A stretch of 64,000 nucleotides of DNA from Pseudomonas sp. GD04091. Lineage in GTDB: Bacteria; Pseudomonadota; Gammaproteobacteria; Pseudomonadales; Pseudomonadaceae. Shown here in pieces: positions 42,580-61,875 of this stretch; positions within the stretch are counted from its first letter, which is position 1, and each line of letters opens with the position of its first letter. The position numbers were made by a program, and so were the translations under genes. The notes below the pieces were generated by a model. That model worked only from the letters and a program-made list of their open reading frames with translations, was not told the origin of the DNA and did not search any database. Location: positions 496,001 through 560,000 of the forward strand of contig NZ_JAOEBG010000001.1 of the NCBI RefSeq assembly GCF_029836165.1, written 5' to 3'.

Positions 42580-43625
42580 GGGCTGTCCGTCTGCCCTGCC
42601 GGCACCAGATCGACGAGTTCGCGCACCACCACGGTGGCGAAGCATCCGGCCGGAAGGACGAATTCCAGTTGCAGGATATCAGGCTCGGGATAATGCCACG
42701 TCAGCCGCCCAATAGGGAGCCGCAGGATGCGCCGTTCGTGATCCATGCCCGCTCGCGCCAGCCATTGGCACAACGCCGGATGACGCGCGGCGACCGCGGA
42801 CTCGAGGGCGAGGGTCGCGCCCTGGCTGGGCGCCTCGCCGTCGCCCCACAGCGGACCGGTGGGGTGCAGGTCGAGAATGGCCAGGCGCGGATCGCTGCAC
42901 TCGGCCTCTGTTGCGGGGAAGAAGCTGCGCTTGTCCGTGAAGGCCAGCAGGTCGCCGACCTGGGCACGCTGCCAGCTGCCGTCGGCGACGCGCTCGGCCA
43001 GCACCTGGTTGAACAGGTAACTGCGCCCGGCGGAAAGCAGCCGCGAGCGGACATTACGCTGCTCTGGCAGGGCTTGCCTCGCAGCCCAGTCCTGGGCGTC
43101 GTGGACGTTGCCTCCGGCATGGCCGAAGCGCTGGGCACCGAAATAGTTGGGCACGCCCTGCTGCTTCAACTGCGCCAAGCGTGCGTCGAGTGCCTGGTGA
43201 TCGGCATTCAGACTGGTCAGGCGCAGGGTGAAGCCGTTGGCCGAGTGGGCGCCGCGCTGCAGCTTGCGCTGGTGACGCACCTGATTCAGCACGCGCAGGG
43301 TAGCGTCTTCGGCACGAGACAGGTCCGGGTCGGCCTTGCCGGGCAGGTGCAGGCTGAACCACTGGCGGGTCAGCGCCTGACGGTCCTTCAGGCCGGCGTA
43401 GCTGATGGCGCGCAGCGGCACGCCGGCGGCGCGGGCCAGGCGGCGGGCGGCCTCCTCGGTATTGAGCTCGCGCTTCTCGACCCACAGCCACAGGTGCTCA
43501 CCCTCGCCGGACAGCGGGATATCGAGCACCTCGTCGACCTGGAAATCTTCGGCGACCGCCTTGAGCACCGCGGTGCCCAGGGCATCACCGCAGGCACGCG
43601 GCCCCAGCAGTTCCACTTCGGTCAT
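42567..43625 (-). CDS. truD: tRNA pseudouridine(13) synthase TruD
   Basis: A 352-residue pseudouridine synthase. The catalytic aspartate is in [16 protein letters not shown]; the conserved [16 protein letters not shown] follows. It overlaps ispF by four bases and surE by 13, so ispF-truD-surE-pcm are packed as one operon. Confidence 0.97.
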
Positions 43626-44095
43626 GCTGGCAGCAGCAGGGCTACCGCGTGCACGGCGATACCCTCCTCACGGCCGGTGAAGCCCAGCTTCTCTTCGGTG
43701 GTGGCCTTGACGTTGACCTGGTCGAGTTCGACCTGCAGGTCTTCGGCGATCTGCTGGCGCATGGTTTCGATGTGCGGGGCCATCTTCGGTGCCTGGGCGA
43801 CGATGGTGGCGTCGACGTTGCCGACCTTCCAGCCCTTGTTGCGCACGACGTCGACCACATGACGCAACAGCACGCGACTGTCGGCGCCCTTGAACTGCGG
43901 GTCGGTGTCGGGAAAGTGCTTGCCGATATCGCCCAGTGCCGCGGCGCCAAGCAGGGCATCGCTCACCGCGTGCAATAGCACGTCGCCATCGGAGTGGGCC
44001 AGCAGGCCGAACTTGTGGGGGATACGCACCCCGCCCAAGGTAATGAAATCACCGTCGCAGAAACGGTGGACATCGTAGCCGTGGCCAATACGCAT
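43622..44095 (-). CDS. ispF: 2-C-methyl-D-erythritol 2,4-cyclodiphosphate synthase
   Basis: A 157-residue enzyme of the MEP isoprenoid pathway. Metal-binding DVH is in [28 protein letters not shown] and [10 protein letters not shown] are also clear. It is separate from ispD, which lies 3 kb away in this window. Confidence 0.98.
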   Translation of the reverse strand: MRIGHGYDVHRFCDGDFITLGGVRIPHKFGLLAHSDGDVLLHAVSDALLGAAALGDIGKHFPDTDPQFKGADSRVLLRHVVDVVRNKGWKVGNVDATIVAQAPKMAPHIETMRQQIAEDLQVELDQVNVKATTEEKLGFTGREEGIAVHAVALLLPA

Positions 44096-44096
44096 A

Positions 44097-44123
44097 GAAA
44101 AACGCCCTGATTGAGTCAGGGCG
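44097..44123 (-). terminator. fghA terminator
   Basis: On the minus strand an 8-bp CGCCCTGA/TCAGGGCG stem with a five-base loop is followed by TTTTTT, just before the ispF start. Confidence 0.85.
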
Positions 44124-44153
44124 TGATTCTACCTGCTTTTGAGGTATTGGGGC

Positions 44154-44184
44154 TGCTTCGCCGGCATGCCCGCTCCCACGGGGA
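44154..44184. repeat. REP-like element
   Basis: A single palindromic unit (TTCGCCGGCATGCCCGCTCC core) of the Pseudomonas REP type in the gap between fghA and ispF. Confidence 0.65.
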
Positions 44185-44196
44185 TTGCAGGTGCTG

Positions 44197-45045
44197 TCAG
44201 ACCCTGCCCAACGCCTGCGCATGATGACGCAAGTGCTCATCGATGAAGCTGGCGATGAAGTAGTAGCTATGGTCATAGCCCGGCTGCAATCGCAGGGTCA
44301 GCGCATGCCCCCCCTTGCGCGCCGCCTGTTCCAGCGCTTGCGGCTTGAGCTGCTTGTCGAGGAAATCATCGCGATCGCCCTGATCCACCAGCAATGGCGG
44401 GCACTGTTCGACCTCGGCCAGCAACACGCTGGCGTCCCATTCCCGCCAGCGCGCACGGTCATCCCCCAGGTAACGGGAAAACGCCTTCTCGCCCCACGGG
44501 CAATCCATCGGATTGCTGATCGGCGAGAACGCCGACACCGAGCGATAACGCCCGGGGTTGCGCAGGGCGCAGACCAGTGCGCCATGGCCGCCCATGGAGT
44601 GACCACTGATGCCGCGCTGGTCGGACGCCGGGAAGTGCGCCTCGATCAACGCCGGCAGCTCATGCACCACATAATCGTGCATGCGATAGTGCTGCGCCCA
44701 GGGTTGCTGGGTGGCATTGAGATAGAAACCGGCACCCAGGCCGAAATCCCAGGCACCGTCCGGATCTCCCGGCACCTGCTCGCCGCGCGGGCTGGTGTCG
44801 GGGGCGACGATGATCAAGCCAAGCTCGGCGGCCAGGCGCTGCGCGCCGGCCTTCTGCATGAAGTTCTCATCGGTGCAGGTCAGGCCGCTGAGCCAGTACA
44901 GCACCGGCAACTTCTCGCCCTGCTCGGCCTGGGGCGGCAGGTACACGGCGAACACCATGTCGCAGCCGAGCACCTTGGAAGTGTGGCGGTAACGCTTGTG
45001 CCAGCCGCCGAAGCTCTTCTGGCAGGAGATGTTTTCCAGCGTCAT
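44197..45045 (-). CDS. fghA: S-formylglutathione hydrolase
   Basis: A 282-residue esterase D-type hydrolase that releases formate and glutathione from S-formylglutathione. The nucleophile is in [12 protein letters not shown]; the triad histidine is in GYDHSYYFI. It follows adhC by nine bases, giving a glutathione-dependent formaldehyde detoxification operon. Confidence 0.97.
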   Translation of the reverse strand: MTLENISCQKSFGGWHKRYRHTSKVLGCDMVFAVYLPPQAEQGEKLPVLYWLSGLTCTDENFMQKAGAQRLAAELGLIIVAPDTSPRGEQVPGDPDGAWDFGLGAGFYLNATQQPWAQHYRMHDYVVHELPALIEAHFPASDQRGISGHSMGGHGALVCALRNPGRYRSVSAFSPISNPMDCPWGEKAFSRYLGDDRARWREWDASVLLAEVEQCPPLLVDQGDRDDFLDKQLKPQALEQAARKGGHALTLRLQPGYDHSYYFIASFIDEHLRHHAQALGRV

Positions 45046-45054
45046 GGCATGGCC

Positions 45055-46212
<1,158 letters not shown>

Positions 46213-46275
46213 TCACCGCCTTTTGATGAATAATCCAGCCATTCACAAAACATTATTGCCATTCAGGGATAATCC

Positions 46276-47178
46276 ATGAGCAGTCGCTGGGAAGGCATCG
46301 ACGAGTTCGTCGCAGTGGCCGAATCGGGCCAGTTCACCGCCGCCGCCGAACGTCTTGGGGTGTCGTCTTCGCACATCAGTCGGCAGATCGCCCGCCTGGA
46401 GGAACGCCTGCAGACTCGTCTGCTGTACCGCAGCACGCGACGGGTGACCCTGAGCGAAGCCGGGCAGACCTTTCTCCAGCACTGCCAGCGCCTGCAGGAT
46501 GGCCGCGAGGAAGCGCTGCGTGCCATGGGCGACCTGGCCAGCGAACCCAAGGGCCTGCTGCGCATGACCTGCGCGGTGGCCTATGGCGAACGCTTCATCG
46601 TGCCGCTGGTGACGCGCTTCATGGCGCAGTACCCGCAGTTGCGGGTCGAGGTGGAACTGAGCAACCGCACCCTCGACCTGCTGCACGAAGGCATGGACCT
46701 GGCGATCCGCCTGGGGCGCTTGCAGGATTCGCGGCTGGTGGCCACGCGCCTGGCGCCGCGGCGCATGTACCTGTGCGCCTCGCCGGCCTACCTGGAGCGC
46801 TATGGGCGGCCGCACAGCCTGTCGGAGCTGGCGCGGCACAACTGCCTGGTGGGTAGTTCGGACCTGTGGGCGCTGCAGCAGGAGGGTCGCGAGATCACCC
46901 AGAGGGTGCAGGGCAACTGGCGCTGCAACAGCGGCCAGGCGGTGCTGGACGCGGCGCTGCAAGGCATGGGGCTGTGCCAGTTGCCGGATTACTACGTGCT
47001 CGAACATTTGCACAGTGGGGCGCTGGTATCGTTGCTGGAGGGGCATCAGCCACCGAATACGGCGGTGTGGGCGTTGTATCCGCAGCAGCGGCATCTGTCG
47101 CCGAAGGTACGCAGGTTGGTTGATTACCTGAAGGACGGGTTGGCGCAGTTGCCGGAGTATCGCACCACTCCCCTGTAG
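46276..47178 (+). CDS. LysR-type transcriptional regulator
   Basis: A 300-residue LysR regulator. The N-terminal HTH is FTAAAERLGVSSSHISRQIA, and the effector domain spans residues 90-295. It is divergent from adhC-fghA, with a 108-base gap, so it probably controls that operon; the gap has TTCA/TGAA-type dyads but no proven site. Confidence 0.92.
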   Translation: MSSRWEGIDEFVAVAESGQFTAAAERLGVSSSHISRQIARLEERLQTRLLYRSTRRVTLSEAGQTFLQHCQRLQDGREEALRAMGDLASEPKGLLRMTCAVAYGERFIVPLVTRFMAQYPQLRVEVELSNRTLDLLHEGMDLAIRLGRLQDSRLVATRLAPRRMYLCASPAYLERYGRPHSLSELARHNCLVGSSDLWALQQEGREITQRVQGNWRCNSGQAVLDAALQGMGLCQLPDYYVLEHLHSGALVSLLEGHQPPNTAVWALYPQQRHLSPKVRRLVDYLKDGLAQLPEYRTTPL

Positions 47179-47253
47179 GAGTGGGCGTGTCCCGCGCAGC
47201 AGGCAGCGCGTGGCATTGCCGGCGTTCGCGGGGTATGCCCGCGCCTACAGAGG
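47172..47253. repeat. Inverted REP pair
   Basis: Two inverted units (CTGTAGGAGTGGGCGTGTCC at the left and CGCGGGGTATGCCCGCGCCT at the right) of the P. putida REP type flank a short spacer between the LysR gene and ispD. Confidence 0.75.
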
Positions 47254-47270
47254 TAGTGCCAGGTCGGTGC

Positions 47271-47978
47271 TCAGCGACGCCCGGCCCAGCGCTGGCGCAG
47301 CCACTCCAGGTCTTCCGGGCGGGTCACCTTGATGTTGTCGCTGCGCCCTTCGACCAGGCGTGGCGCATAGCCGGCCCATTCGATGGCGGACGATTCATCG
47401 GTAACCGCCACATCAGACACCAGGCACTCGGCCAGCGCCCGATGCAGCATGCCGAGGCGGAACATCTGCGGGGTGTAGGCCTGCCAGACGGTACTGCGAT
47501 CGACCGTGGCCGCCACCCTGCCCTCGCCGTCGGCACGCTTGAGCGTGTCCCGTGCGGGAACGGCCAGCAACCCACCTACAGGATCTTCAGCCAAGGCTGA
47601 CAACAACTTGTCCAGATCGCTGCGTGCCAGATTCGGCCGCGCGGCGTCGTGCACCAGCACCCAGTCATCGTCCGACGCGCCTTGGGCATGCAGCAGCAAC
47701 AAAGCGTTGAGGACCGAATCGGCCCGTTCACGCCCGCCCGGTGCACGCTGGATGTTCACATCGCTGGCGCAGCGCAGGCCGGGCCAGTAGGGATCTTCTT
47801 CGGCAATGCTGACCACCACGCCCTTGAGCGCTGGATGGCCGAGGAAACAGTCGAGGCTATGCTCGAGGAGGGTCTGACCGCCCAGCTGCAGATACTGCTT
47901 GGGTCGGTCGGCAGCCATGCGGGCACCGACGCCCGCGGCGGGAATCACGGCCCAGAAGGCCGGCAGTTCGTTTGTCAT
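47271..47978 (-). CDS. ispD: 2-C-methyl-D-erythritol 4-phosphate cytidylyltransferase
   Basis: A 235-residue MEP-pathway enzyme. The nucleotide-binding motif is PAAGVGARMAADRPKQYLQL; VLVHDAARPNLAR and AVTDESSAIEW are also present. ATG 47978 overlaps the ftsB stop by four bases. Confidence 0.97.
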   Translation of the reverse strand: MTNELPAFWAVIPAAGVGARMAADRPKQYLQLGGQTLLEHSLDCFLGHPALKGVVVSIAEEDPYWPGLRCASDVNIQRAPGGRERADSVLNALLLLHAQGASDDDWVLVHDAARPNLARSDLDKLLSALAEDPVGGLLAVPARDTLKRADGEGRVAATVDRSTVWQAYTPQMFRLGMLHRALAECLVSDVAVTDESSAIEWAGYAPRLVEGRSDNIKVTRPEDLEWLRQRWAGRR

Positions 47979-48256
47979 TTCTGCGGCAACTGGTAGAGGG
48001 TTTCGCCCTCCTTGACCATTCCCAGCTCATGACGAGCCCGTTCTTCCACGGTCTCCATACCTTTCTTCAACTCCAGAACTTCAGCATCGAGCACGCGATT
48101 GCGCTCCAGCAGCCGCTCGTTTTCCGCGTGCTGGTCAGCGATCTGCTGCTTGAGTTCGGTCACTTGCGCCAAGCTGCCATTACCTACCCAAAGGCGATAC
48201 TGCAGGCCGCCGAGCAGCAGGAGCAGGACGAGGAACAACCAATAGGGACTGCGCAT
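47975..48256 (-). CDS. ftsB: Cell division protein FtsB
   Basis: A 93-residue divisome protein: a short cytoplasmic start, one membrane helix (WLFLVLLLLLGGLQYRLWVG) and a periplasmic coiled coil that pairs with FtsL. It sits between eno and ispD as in other gammaproteobacteria. Confidence 0.95.
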   Translation of the reverse strand: MRSPYWLFLVLLLLLGGLQYRLWVGNGSLAQVTELKQQIADQHAENERLLERNRVLDAEVLELKKGMETVEERARHELGMVKEGETLYQLPQK

Positions 48257-48302
48257 GAAGATATCCAGGGTAAAAAAGGCCGCCGCAGCGAGCTTCCGAT
48301 AG

Positions 48303-48330
48303 CACGAAGCCTGGCCGAGGCCAGGCTTCG
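48303..48330. terminator. Strong hairpin between eno and ftsB
   Basis: A perfect palindromic stem (ACGAAGCCTGGC/GCCAGGCTTCGT) with a CGAG loop. There is no clear T-run on either strand, so it may be an attenuator or mRNA-end stabiliser. Confidence 0.5.
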
Positions 48331-48413
48331 TCGACAGAAACCCGTGGAGACAACCGAACGATCAGTGCGAACGTTCAGCCGGCCCCGGCTGCTGCCTTTT
48401 TACCATCTCTTGC

Positions 48414-49821
<1,408 letters not shown>

Positions 49822-49855
49822 TGGAACGGGCGGTACTTTACCCGAGAAAAGGGCT

Positions 49856-52354
<2,499 letters not shown>

Positions 52355-52603
52355 TTAAGGCGGTCAGCGCCGCCGGAGAAAGCGAAGGAAGGCCGAAGCC
52401 CCCGATCACCTGCGTCAATCACAGTGCATCTCGAAAAACTGCCGCGTCTGTACAGACCAGGGGTGTCCCCGGCATGGAGCTCGCTCGTCATTTTAAGAAA
52501 TCAGCCCAGCAAAAAACTGCTTGGTAATCGGCAACTCCTGTGTTTTTGCGCAACCCACAGAAGCTGTATCAAGAAGGGAGGGTAGTCTACCGGAATGTAC
52601 CCT

Positions 52604-53887
52604 TCATCTCAAACCTTGCACGTTCGTCGGTGGCTGCCAGTGCAGCTGGCAATCCGCCTGCGTCAGCTCGGGCAGGTTGGCCACCGCCAGCAATTGCTCA
52701 CCCCGATACAGCAGCGGCAGGCGTGGACGCACGAAGTGCGGGATCTGCCATTCATTGAGCAGACGCTTGAGATCGCGACGGCCGCGGCCGGGCACCTGCA
52801 CGACCTCGCCGCCCTGGCGGTAGCGGATGCACAGGTCAGCGCCCGCCTGGCCGGGCGCCAGGTGGACCCTGCCATTGCCCGGCAGGCGCAGGGGGCGTGC
52901 ACTGTCGAGCCAGGGCTGTTCGCCCGCCACCGAGCTCAGCCAATCCCCGCTCAACCACCAGATGCGTCCATCGCTGCGGTGCAGCTCGCCATCGGTCAGA
53001 CGCCAGATCGGAGCGGCATCGGGGGCCGCGTCGCGCAGATCGCTCCAGCCCGCCCAGTGGCGACTATCCGGCAGGCGAGTACGCTGGCTGAGCCAGAACT
53101 GCAGGGCGTTGCGCTGGCGCGCCGACGACAACGCCGCGAGCGTTTCGAGACCGAGGGAGTCCAGGCCCAGCCAAGGCAGCGGCGCATTGTCGCAGGCGGC
53201 TGCCAGGTCGCTGGCGGCCAGTTCGTCCAGCAGGCCCAGCGCCTCCCCCAGGTGTTCAGCGCTGCGTGCCAGATTAGCTTCGGCCTGGGGCCAGCGCTGG
53301 CGCAGCAGCGGGAAGACCTCGCCACGAAGGAAGTTGCGGGCGAAGGCCGTATCGCCGTTGGACGGGTCGTCGACCCATGCCAGCCCATGGGCATCGGCAT
53401 ATGCCTGCAACTGTTGGCGCGACAGCCCCAGCATCGGCCGCACCAGAGTGCCCCGCCCCAGCGCCCGCTGTTGTGGCATGGCGGCCAATCCACGCAAGCC
53501 TGCGCCACGCAGCAGGCGAAACAGCAGAGTTTCGGCCTGATCGTCACGGTGCTGGCCGGTGAATAGCACCTCGCCTGCGCCCAACCGTTTTTCGAAGGCG
53601 CCGTAGCGGGCATTGCGGGCCGCCTGTTCCAGGCTGGCGCCGGGGGCGATCTGGACAGGGACCACATCGAGTTCGACACCCAGTGCGGCGCACACTGCTT
53701 GGCAGTGATCGGGCCAGGCGTCGGCGGCGGCTTGCAGGCCGTGATGGACATGAATGGCGCGCAAGGGAGGCGCTGGGTGGTTGTGGGTGTAGTCGGCGAG
53801 CAGGTGCAGCAGGACAGTGGAGTCCAGGCCGCCGGAGAAGGCGACGTACCAGGCGGGGGCGTTGAGCCAGAGGGTGAGGTTGAGCAT
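52604..53887 (-). CDS. tilS: tRNA(Ile)-lysidine synthase
   Basis: A 427-residue enzyme that modifies C34 of tRNA-Ile. The PP-loop is VAFSGGLDSTVLLHLLAD. Other motifs: HVHHGLQAAADAW, GQHRDDQAETLLFRLLRGAG. ATG 53887 (MLNLTLWLNAP) is preferred over one six codons upstream. Confidence 0.96.
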   Translation of the reverse strand: MLNLTLWLNAPAWYVAFSGGLDSTVLLHLLADYTHNHPAPPLRAIHVHHGLQAAADAWPDHCQAVCAALGVELDVVPVQIAPGASLEQAARNARYGAFEKRLGAGEVLFTGQHRDDQAETLLFRLLRGAGLRGLAAMPQQRALGRGTLVRPMLGLSRQQLQAYADAHGLAWVDDPSNGDTAFARNFLRGEVFPLLRQRWPQAEANLARSAEHLGEALGLLDELAASDLAAACDNAPLPWLGLDSLGLETLAALSSARQRNALQFWLSQRTRLPDSRHWAGWSDLRDAAPDAAPIWRLTDGELHRSDGRIWWLSGDWLSSVAGEQPWLDSARPLRLPGNGRVHLAPGQAGADLCIRYRQGGEVVQVPGRGRRDLKRLLNEWQIPHFVRPRLPLLYRGEQLLAVANLPELTQADCQLHWQPPTNVQGLR

Positions 53888-53907
53888 CAGGGCCTCACAG
53901 GGCATTA

Positions 53908-54041
53908 GATCGCCGGGGGCGCTTTGCGCCCCTTTCGCGACACAAGGCCGCTCCTACAGGGTGGCGCCAGTTTCGAATACTGCGCGATCCTGCAGGAGCG
54001 GCCTTGTGCCGCGAAAGGGCCGCGAAGCGGCCCCCGGAATC
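53908..54041. repeat. Inverted REP pair
   Basis: Two REP units in opposite directions (CTTTCGCGACACAAGGCCGC and its reverse form with GCGGCCTTGTGCCGCGAAAG) around a short spacer between tilS and accA. Confidence 0.8.
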
Positions 54042-54043
54042 CA

Positions 54044-54991
54044 TCAGAGGCCGTAGCTCATCAGGCGATCGTAACGGCGCTTGAGCAGCGCGTCGTTGTC
54101 GAGCTTGCCGAGCATGTCCAGCTGTTCGATCAGGTCGGCGCGAACATTGGCCGCCATCTTCGCCGGATCACGGTGAGCGCCGCCCAGCGGCTCCTGGATG
54201 ACCTTGTCGACGATGTTCAGGCTCTTCAGGCGCTCGGCGGTCACGCCCATGGCCTCGGCGGCGTCGGCCGCACGGTCGGCGGTCTTCCACAGGATCGAGG
54301 CACAGCCTTCCGGCGAGATCACCGAGTAGGTGGAGTACTGCAGCATGTTCAGCTGGTCGCACACGCCGATGGCCAGCGCGCCGCCGGAACCACCCTCACC
54401 GATCACGGTGGCGATGATCGGGGTCTTCAGGCGCGCCATCACGCGCAGGTTCCAGGCGATGGCCTCGCTCTGGTTGCGCTCTTCGGCATCGATGCCCGGG
54501 TAGGCGCCCGGGGTGTCGATGAAGGTCAGGATCGGCATCTTGAAGCGCTCGGCCATTTCCATCAGACGGCAGGCCTTGCGGTAGCCTTCCGGACGCGGCA
54601 TGCCGAAGTTGCGGCGCACTTTTTCGCGCACTTCACGGCCCTTCTGGTGGCCGATGACCATCACCGGCTTGTCGTTCAGGCGCGCGGTACCGCCGACGAT
54701 GGCGGCGTCGTCGGAGAAATGACGGTCGCCGTGCAGCTCCTCGAACTCGGTGAAGATGTGATCGATGTAGTCGAGGGTGTACGGGCGGCGCGGATGACGC
54801 GCCAGACGGGCGATCTGCCAGCTGGTCAGGTTGCCGAAGATGCTCTCGGTCAGGGTGCTGCTCTTGTCCTGCAGACGGGCAATTTCATCGCTGATGTTCA
54901 GCGAGTTGTCGTTGCCCACCAGGCGCAGCTCTTCGATCTTGGCTTGCAGGTCGGCAATCGGCTGTTCGAAATCGAGGAAATTCGGGTTCAT
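54044..54991 (-). CDS. accA: Acetyl-CoA carboxylase carboxyltransferase subunit alpha
   Basis: A 315-residue subunit. Motifs: [20 protein letters not shown] at the start, [40 protein letters not shown] and [20 protein letters not shown]. It partners with AccD encoded elsewhere and starts fatty-acid synthesis. Confidence 0.98.
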   Translation of the reverse strand: MNPNFLDFEQPIADLQAKIEELRLVGNDNSLNISDEIARLQDKSSTLTESIFGNLTSWQIARLARHPRRPYTLDYIDHIFTEFEELHGDRHFSDDAAIVGGTARLNDKPVMVIGHQKGREVREKVRRNFGMPRPEGYRKACRLMEMAERFKMPILTFIDTPGAYPGIDAEERNQSEAIAWNLRVMARLKTPIIATVIGEGGSGGALAIGVCDQLNMLQYSTYSVISPEGCASILWKTADRAADAAEAMGVTAERLKSLNIVDKVIQEPLGGAHRDPAKMAANVRADLIEQLDMLGKLDNDALLKRRYDRLMSYGL

Positions 54992-55096
54992 AGGCTTCCG
55001 TCTTGGGTCTACGGCCAGGCGGCCGGCCGGTGGATCCGTTTGGCGCCCTACCTTAAGGGATCAGGCGCATAAAGGTCGAGATTAAAATGCGTCGTT

Positions 55097-58621
<3,525 letters not shown>

Positions 58622-58677
58622 GAAGGATCCTGTAGCAGCGCTGAACGACAAGGGCGGGATTGTAGCGTAAACGGGCT

Positions 58678-58791
58678 CAATGCATGGGGCCGCTTCGCAG
58701 CCCTTTCGCCGCGGTTCGTCGCTACGACTAGCCGGCGCTGCAACTGTGGGAGCCGGCTTGCCGGCGAAAGGGGCGCGAAGCGGCCCCAATG
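58678..58791. repeat. REP pair upstream of dnaE
   Basis: Two inverted units with GGGGCCGCTTCGC and GCGAAGCGGCCCC ends, and GGAGCCGGCTTGCCGGCGAA inside, form a long palindrome between rnhB and dnaE. Confidence 0.75.
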
Positions 58792-58793
58792 TA

Positions 58794-59417
58794 CTAGATC
58801 AAAGAGCTGGAGACCCCTTCACGGGCTTCCCATGCGGCTCGCACCGGGGCGAACGAACGCCGATGAATGGGCGTCGGCCCAAGACGGGCCAAGGCCTCGA
58901 GGTGCACCGGGGTCGGATACCCCTTGTGCCCGCCGATCCCGTATCCCGGATAGATCAGCTCGAAGGCGCTCATCTCGCGGTCGCGGGTGACTTTGGCCAG
59001 GATCGAGGCAGCCGCGATCGCCGGCACCTGGGAGTCGCCCTTGACCACGGGGGCCGCCGGCACGGCCAGCTTCGGACAGCGGTTGCCGTCGATCAGCGCC
59101 AGTTTCGGCGTGATGTGCAGCCCTTCGACCGCACGCTGCATGGCCAGCATGGTGGCGTGCAGGATATTCAGTCGATCGATTTCCTCGACCTCGGCCCGGG
59201 CGATGCAAAAGCTCAGGGCCTTTTCGCGAATCTCGTCGAACAGCGCATCGCGCCTGGCTTCGGTGAGTTTCTTCGAATCGTTCAGCCCAAGAATCGGGCG
59301 GTTCGGATCGAGGATCACCGCGGCAGTGACCACCGCGCCGCACAACGGGCCACGGCCCACTTCGTCAACGCCGGCCACCAGTTCTTCGACCAGGTTGAAA
59401 TCCAGTCCCATCTGCAT
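58794..59417 (-). CDS. rnhB: Ribonuclease HII
   Basis: A 207-residue RNase that removes RNA from DNA hybrids. The acidic site is [20 protein letters not shown] (DE) with [11 protein letters not shown] and [14 protein letters not shown]. It overlaps the lpxB end by a few bases at most and continues the operon from lpxB. Confidence 0.97.
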   Translation of the reverse strand: MQMGLDFNLVEELVAGVDEVGRGPLCGAVVTAAVILDPNRPILGLNDSKKLTEARRDALFDEIREKALSFCIARAEVEEIDRLNILHATMLAMQRAVEGLHITPKLALIDGNRCPKLAVPAAPVVKGDSQVPAIAAASILAKVTRDREMSAFELIYPGYGIGGHKGYPTPVHLEALARLGPTPIHRRSFAPVRAAWEAREGVSSSLI

Positions 59418-59418
59418 G

Positions 59419-60546
59419 TCAGCGGTCCTTCAACAGGGCAAGCACCGCGTCGGCCGCCTGATTGGAGGCATCACGGCGCAAGGTGCGGTGAATCTGGTCG
59501 AAGCTCTCGGTCTGCTGCGAACCATCCTTGACCAGCGGAGCCAGGGTCTGCGCCAGGGCCTCGCTGGTAGCGGCGCCCTGCAGCAGCTCCGGCACCAGCA
59601 GGCGCTGGGCCAGCAGGTTGGGCAAAGACACATACGGGCTCTTGACCATGCGCTTGAGGATCCAATAGGTCAGCGGCGCCAGGCGATAGGCCACCACCAT
59701 CGGCCGCTTGTACAGCATCGCTTCCAGGGTCGCGGTGCCGGATGCGATCAGCACGGCGTCACAGGCGGCCAGCGCCCTGTGCGATTGACCGTCCAACAAG
59801 GTAAGCGGCAACTCGCGTCCTTCCAGCATCTGCTCGACCTGGGCACGCCGGGCGGCATTCGCGCATGGCAGCACGAAGCGTACGCCGGGCACCAGTTCGC
59901 GAAGACGCTGGGCGGCATCGAGGAACAGGGCACCCAGACGCCCCACCTCGCCGCCACGGCTGCCCGGCATCAACGCAACCACAGGGCCGGCGCCCAGCCC
60001 CAGCTCGGCGCGCGCAACGCCACGGTCGGCCTCGAGGGGAATGGTGTCCGCCAGCGGATGGCCGACGAAACGCACCGGCACACCCTGCTCTTCATAGAAG
60101 CGCGCCTCGAACGGCAGCAGGGTCAGCATCAGGTCGCAACCTTCGCGGATCTTCAGCACGCGCTTCTGCCGCCAGGCCCAGACCGACGGGCTGACATAGT
60201 GCACGGTCTTGATCCCGGCCTGACGCAGTTTGAGTTCGATATTGAGGGTGAAGTCAGGGGCATCGATGCCGATGAACACATCGGGCTTTTCGGCGATCAG
60301 CGTCTGGATCAGGTCCTTGCGCCGCTTGAGCAGCTCACGCAGGCGACCGAGCACCTCGACCAGGCCCATGACGGCCAGGCGCTCCATCGGGAAGTAGGAG
60401 GTCATGCCTTCGGCTTCCATCAATGGGCCGCCGACACCGATGAAACGGACGTCGGGGTGACGGGCCTTGATAGCGCGCATCAGGCCAGAGCCGAGGATGT
60501 CGCCACTGGCCTCGCCCGCGACCAGCGCAACACAGAGCTGGGCCAT
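59419..60546 (-). CDS. lpxB: Lipid-A-disaccharide synthase
   Basis: A 375-residue glycosyltransferase. Motifs: [61 protein letters not shown] 60546 follows the lpxA stop by one base. Confidence 0.97.
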   Translation of the reverse strand: MAQLCVALVAGEASGDILGSGLMRAIKARHPDVRFIGVGGPLMEAEGMTSYFPMERLAVMGLVEVLGRLRELLKRRKDLIQTLIAEKPDVFIGIDAPDFTLNIELKLRQAGIKTVHYVSPSVWAWRQKRVLKIREGCDLMLTLLPFEARFYEEQGVPVRFVGHPLADTIPLEADRGVARAELGLGAGPVVALMPGSRGGEVGRLGALFLDAAQRLRELVPGVRFVLPCANAARRAQVEQMLEGRELPLTLLDGQSHRALAACDAVLIASGTATLEAMLYKRPMVVAYRLAPLTYWILKRMVKSPYVSLPNLLAQRLLVPELLQGAATSEALAQTLAPLVKDGSQQTESFDQIHRTLRRDASNQAADAVLALLKDR

Positions 60547-60547
60547 G

Positions 60548-61324
60548 TCAGCGGGTGATGCCGCGGGCGGAATTGGCGATCGACTGGCGGAATACTTCGA
60601 CTTCCGGGAACTGGCTGACCAGCTCATCCAGCCCCTTCATCGCCTCTTCGACGGTCAGGCCCTGACGGTAGACGATCTTGTAGGCACGGCGCAGGGCGTG
60701 TAGCACCTCGTCGCTGAAACCACGGCGGCGCAGGCCTTCGAAGTTCATGCTGCGCGCCTCGGCCGGGCTGCCGAAGACCGTGACGTAAGCCGGGACATCC
60801 TTGCCGATCGCGGTGCCCATGCCGGAGAACGCGTGGGGGCCGATGTGGCAGTACTGGTGCACCAGGGTGTAACCGGACAGGATTGCCCAGTCACCGACAT
60901 GCACATGCCCGGCCAGCGCCGTGTTGTTGACCAGGATGCAATGATTGCCGATCACGCTGTCATGGCCGATATGGGCATAGGCCATGATCAGGTTGTGATC
61001 GCCCAGGGTCGTTTCCGAACGGTCCTGGATGGTCCCGCGGTGGATGGTGACACCCTCGCGGATCACATTGTGATCACCAATCACCAGGCGCGTCGGCTCC
61101 CCCTTGTACTTCAGGTCAGGGGTGTCCTCGCCGATCGAGGAGAACTGGTAGATGCGGTTGTGCTTGCCGATACGGGTCGGCCCCTTGAGCACCACATGCG
61201 GGCCGATGACGGTGCCCTCCCCGATTTCCACATCGGGGCCTACGATCGACCAGGGGCCGACCTCGACACCCTCGGCCAGCCGGGCCGAGGGGTCGATGAT
61301 CGCCCGCGGATCAATCGAACTCAT
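60548..61324 (-). CDS. lpxA: UDP-GlcNAc acyltransferase
   Basis: A 258-residue acyltransferase with left-handed beta-helix hexapeptide repeats. It begins [20 protein letters not shown]; the active histidine is in [20 protein letters not shown] 61324 overlaps the fabZ stop. Confidence 0.97.
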   Translation of the reverse strand: MSSIDPRAIIDPSARLAEGVEVGPWSIVGPDVEIGEGTVIGPHVVLKGPTRIGKHNRIYQFSSIGEDTPDLKYKGEPTRLVIGDHNVIREGVTIHRGTIQDRSETTLGDHNLIMAYAHIGHDSVIGNHCILVNNTALAGHVHVGDWAILSGYTLVHQYCHIGPHAFSGMGTAIGKDVPAYVTVFGSPAEARSMNFEGLRRRGFSDEVLHALRRAYKIVYRQGLTVEEAMKGLDELVSQFPEVEVFRQSIANSARGITR

Positions 61325-61761
61325 AGGGAGCGTTCCGCACAGGTGATCTCGGCCGAGCAGACTGGCTTGCCGTCGACCAGGGCGCGGCATTCGAACTTCC
61401 AGATCATGCTCTTGCGGCTGAGGAACTTGGCTTCCAGCACCAGCTGGTCGCCCGGCAGTACCGGCTGGCGGAAGCGCAGCTTGTCGGAACCGACGAAGTA
61501 GTAGAGGGTGCCGTCGGCCGGCTTGGCGTCGAGCATCTTGAATCCGAGAATCCCGGCCGCCTGGGCCATCGCCTCGATGATCAGCACGCCCGGCATGATC
61601 GGATGCGCCGGGAAGTGGCCATTGAAGAACGGCTCGTTGATGCTGACATTCTTGTAGGCACGAATGCTTTGGGCCTCGAAGTCCAGATCCGTGACCCGGT
61701 CCACCAGCAGGAACGGGTAACGGTGAGGCAGGTATTCGCGAATCTCGTTGATGTCCATCAT
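61321..61761 (-). CDS. fabZ: 3-hydroxyacyl-ACP dehydratase FabZ
   Basis: A 146-residue dehydratase. Motifs: [39 protein letters not shown]. Two ATG codons are adjacent at 61761 and 61758. A longer frame upstream lacks family similarity. Confidence 0.97.
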   Translation of the reverse strand: MMDINEIREYLPHRYPFLLVDRVTDLDFEAQSIRAYKNVSINEPFFNGHFPAHPIMPGVLIIEAMAQAAGILGFKMLDAKPADGTLYYFVGSDKLRFRQPVLPGDQLVLEAKFLSRKSMIWKFECRALVDGKPVCSAEITCAERSL

Positions 61762-61875
61762 TTCGGGGGGAAGCCTGTAATAAGAATAGGGAGCGCAGGT
61801 GCTGACCACACGCTCCTTTTGCAGATCCAAAGAGGAGCCAGCTAGCGACGGTTCACGCTTGCTCAGGGAATGGTA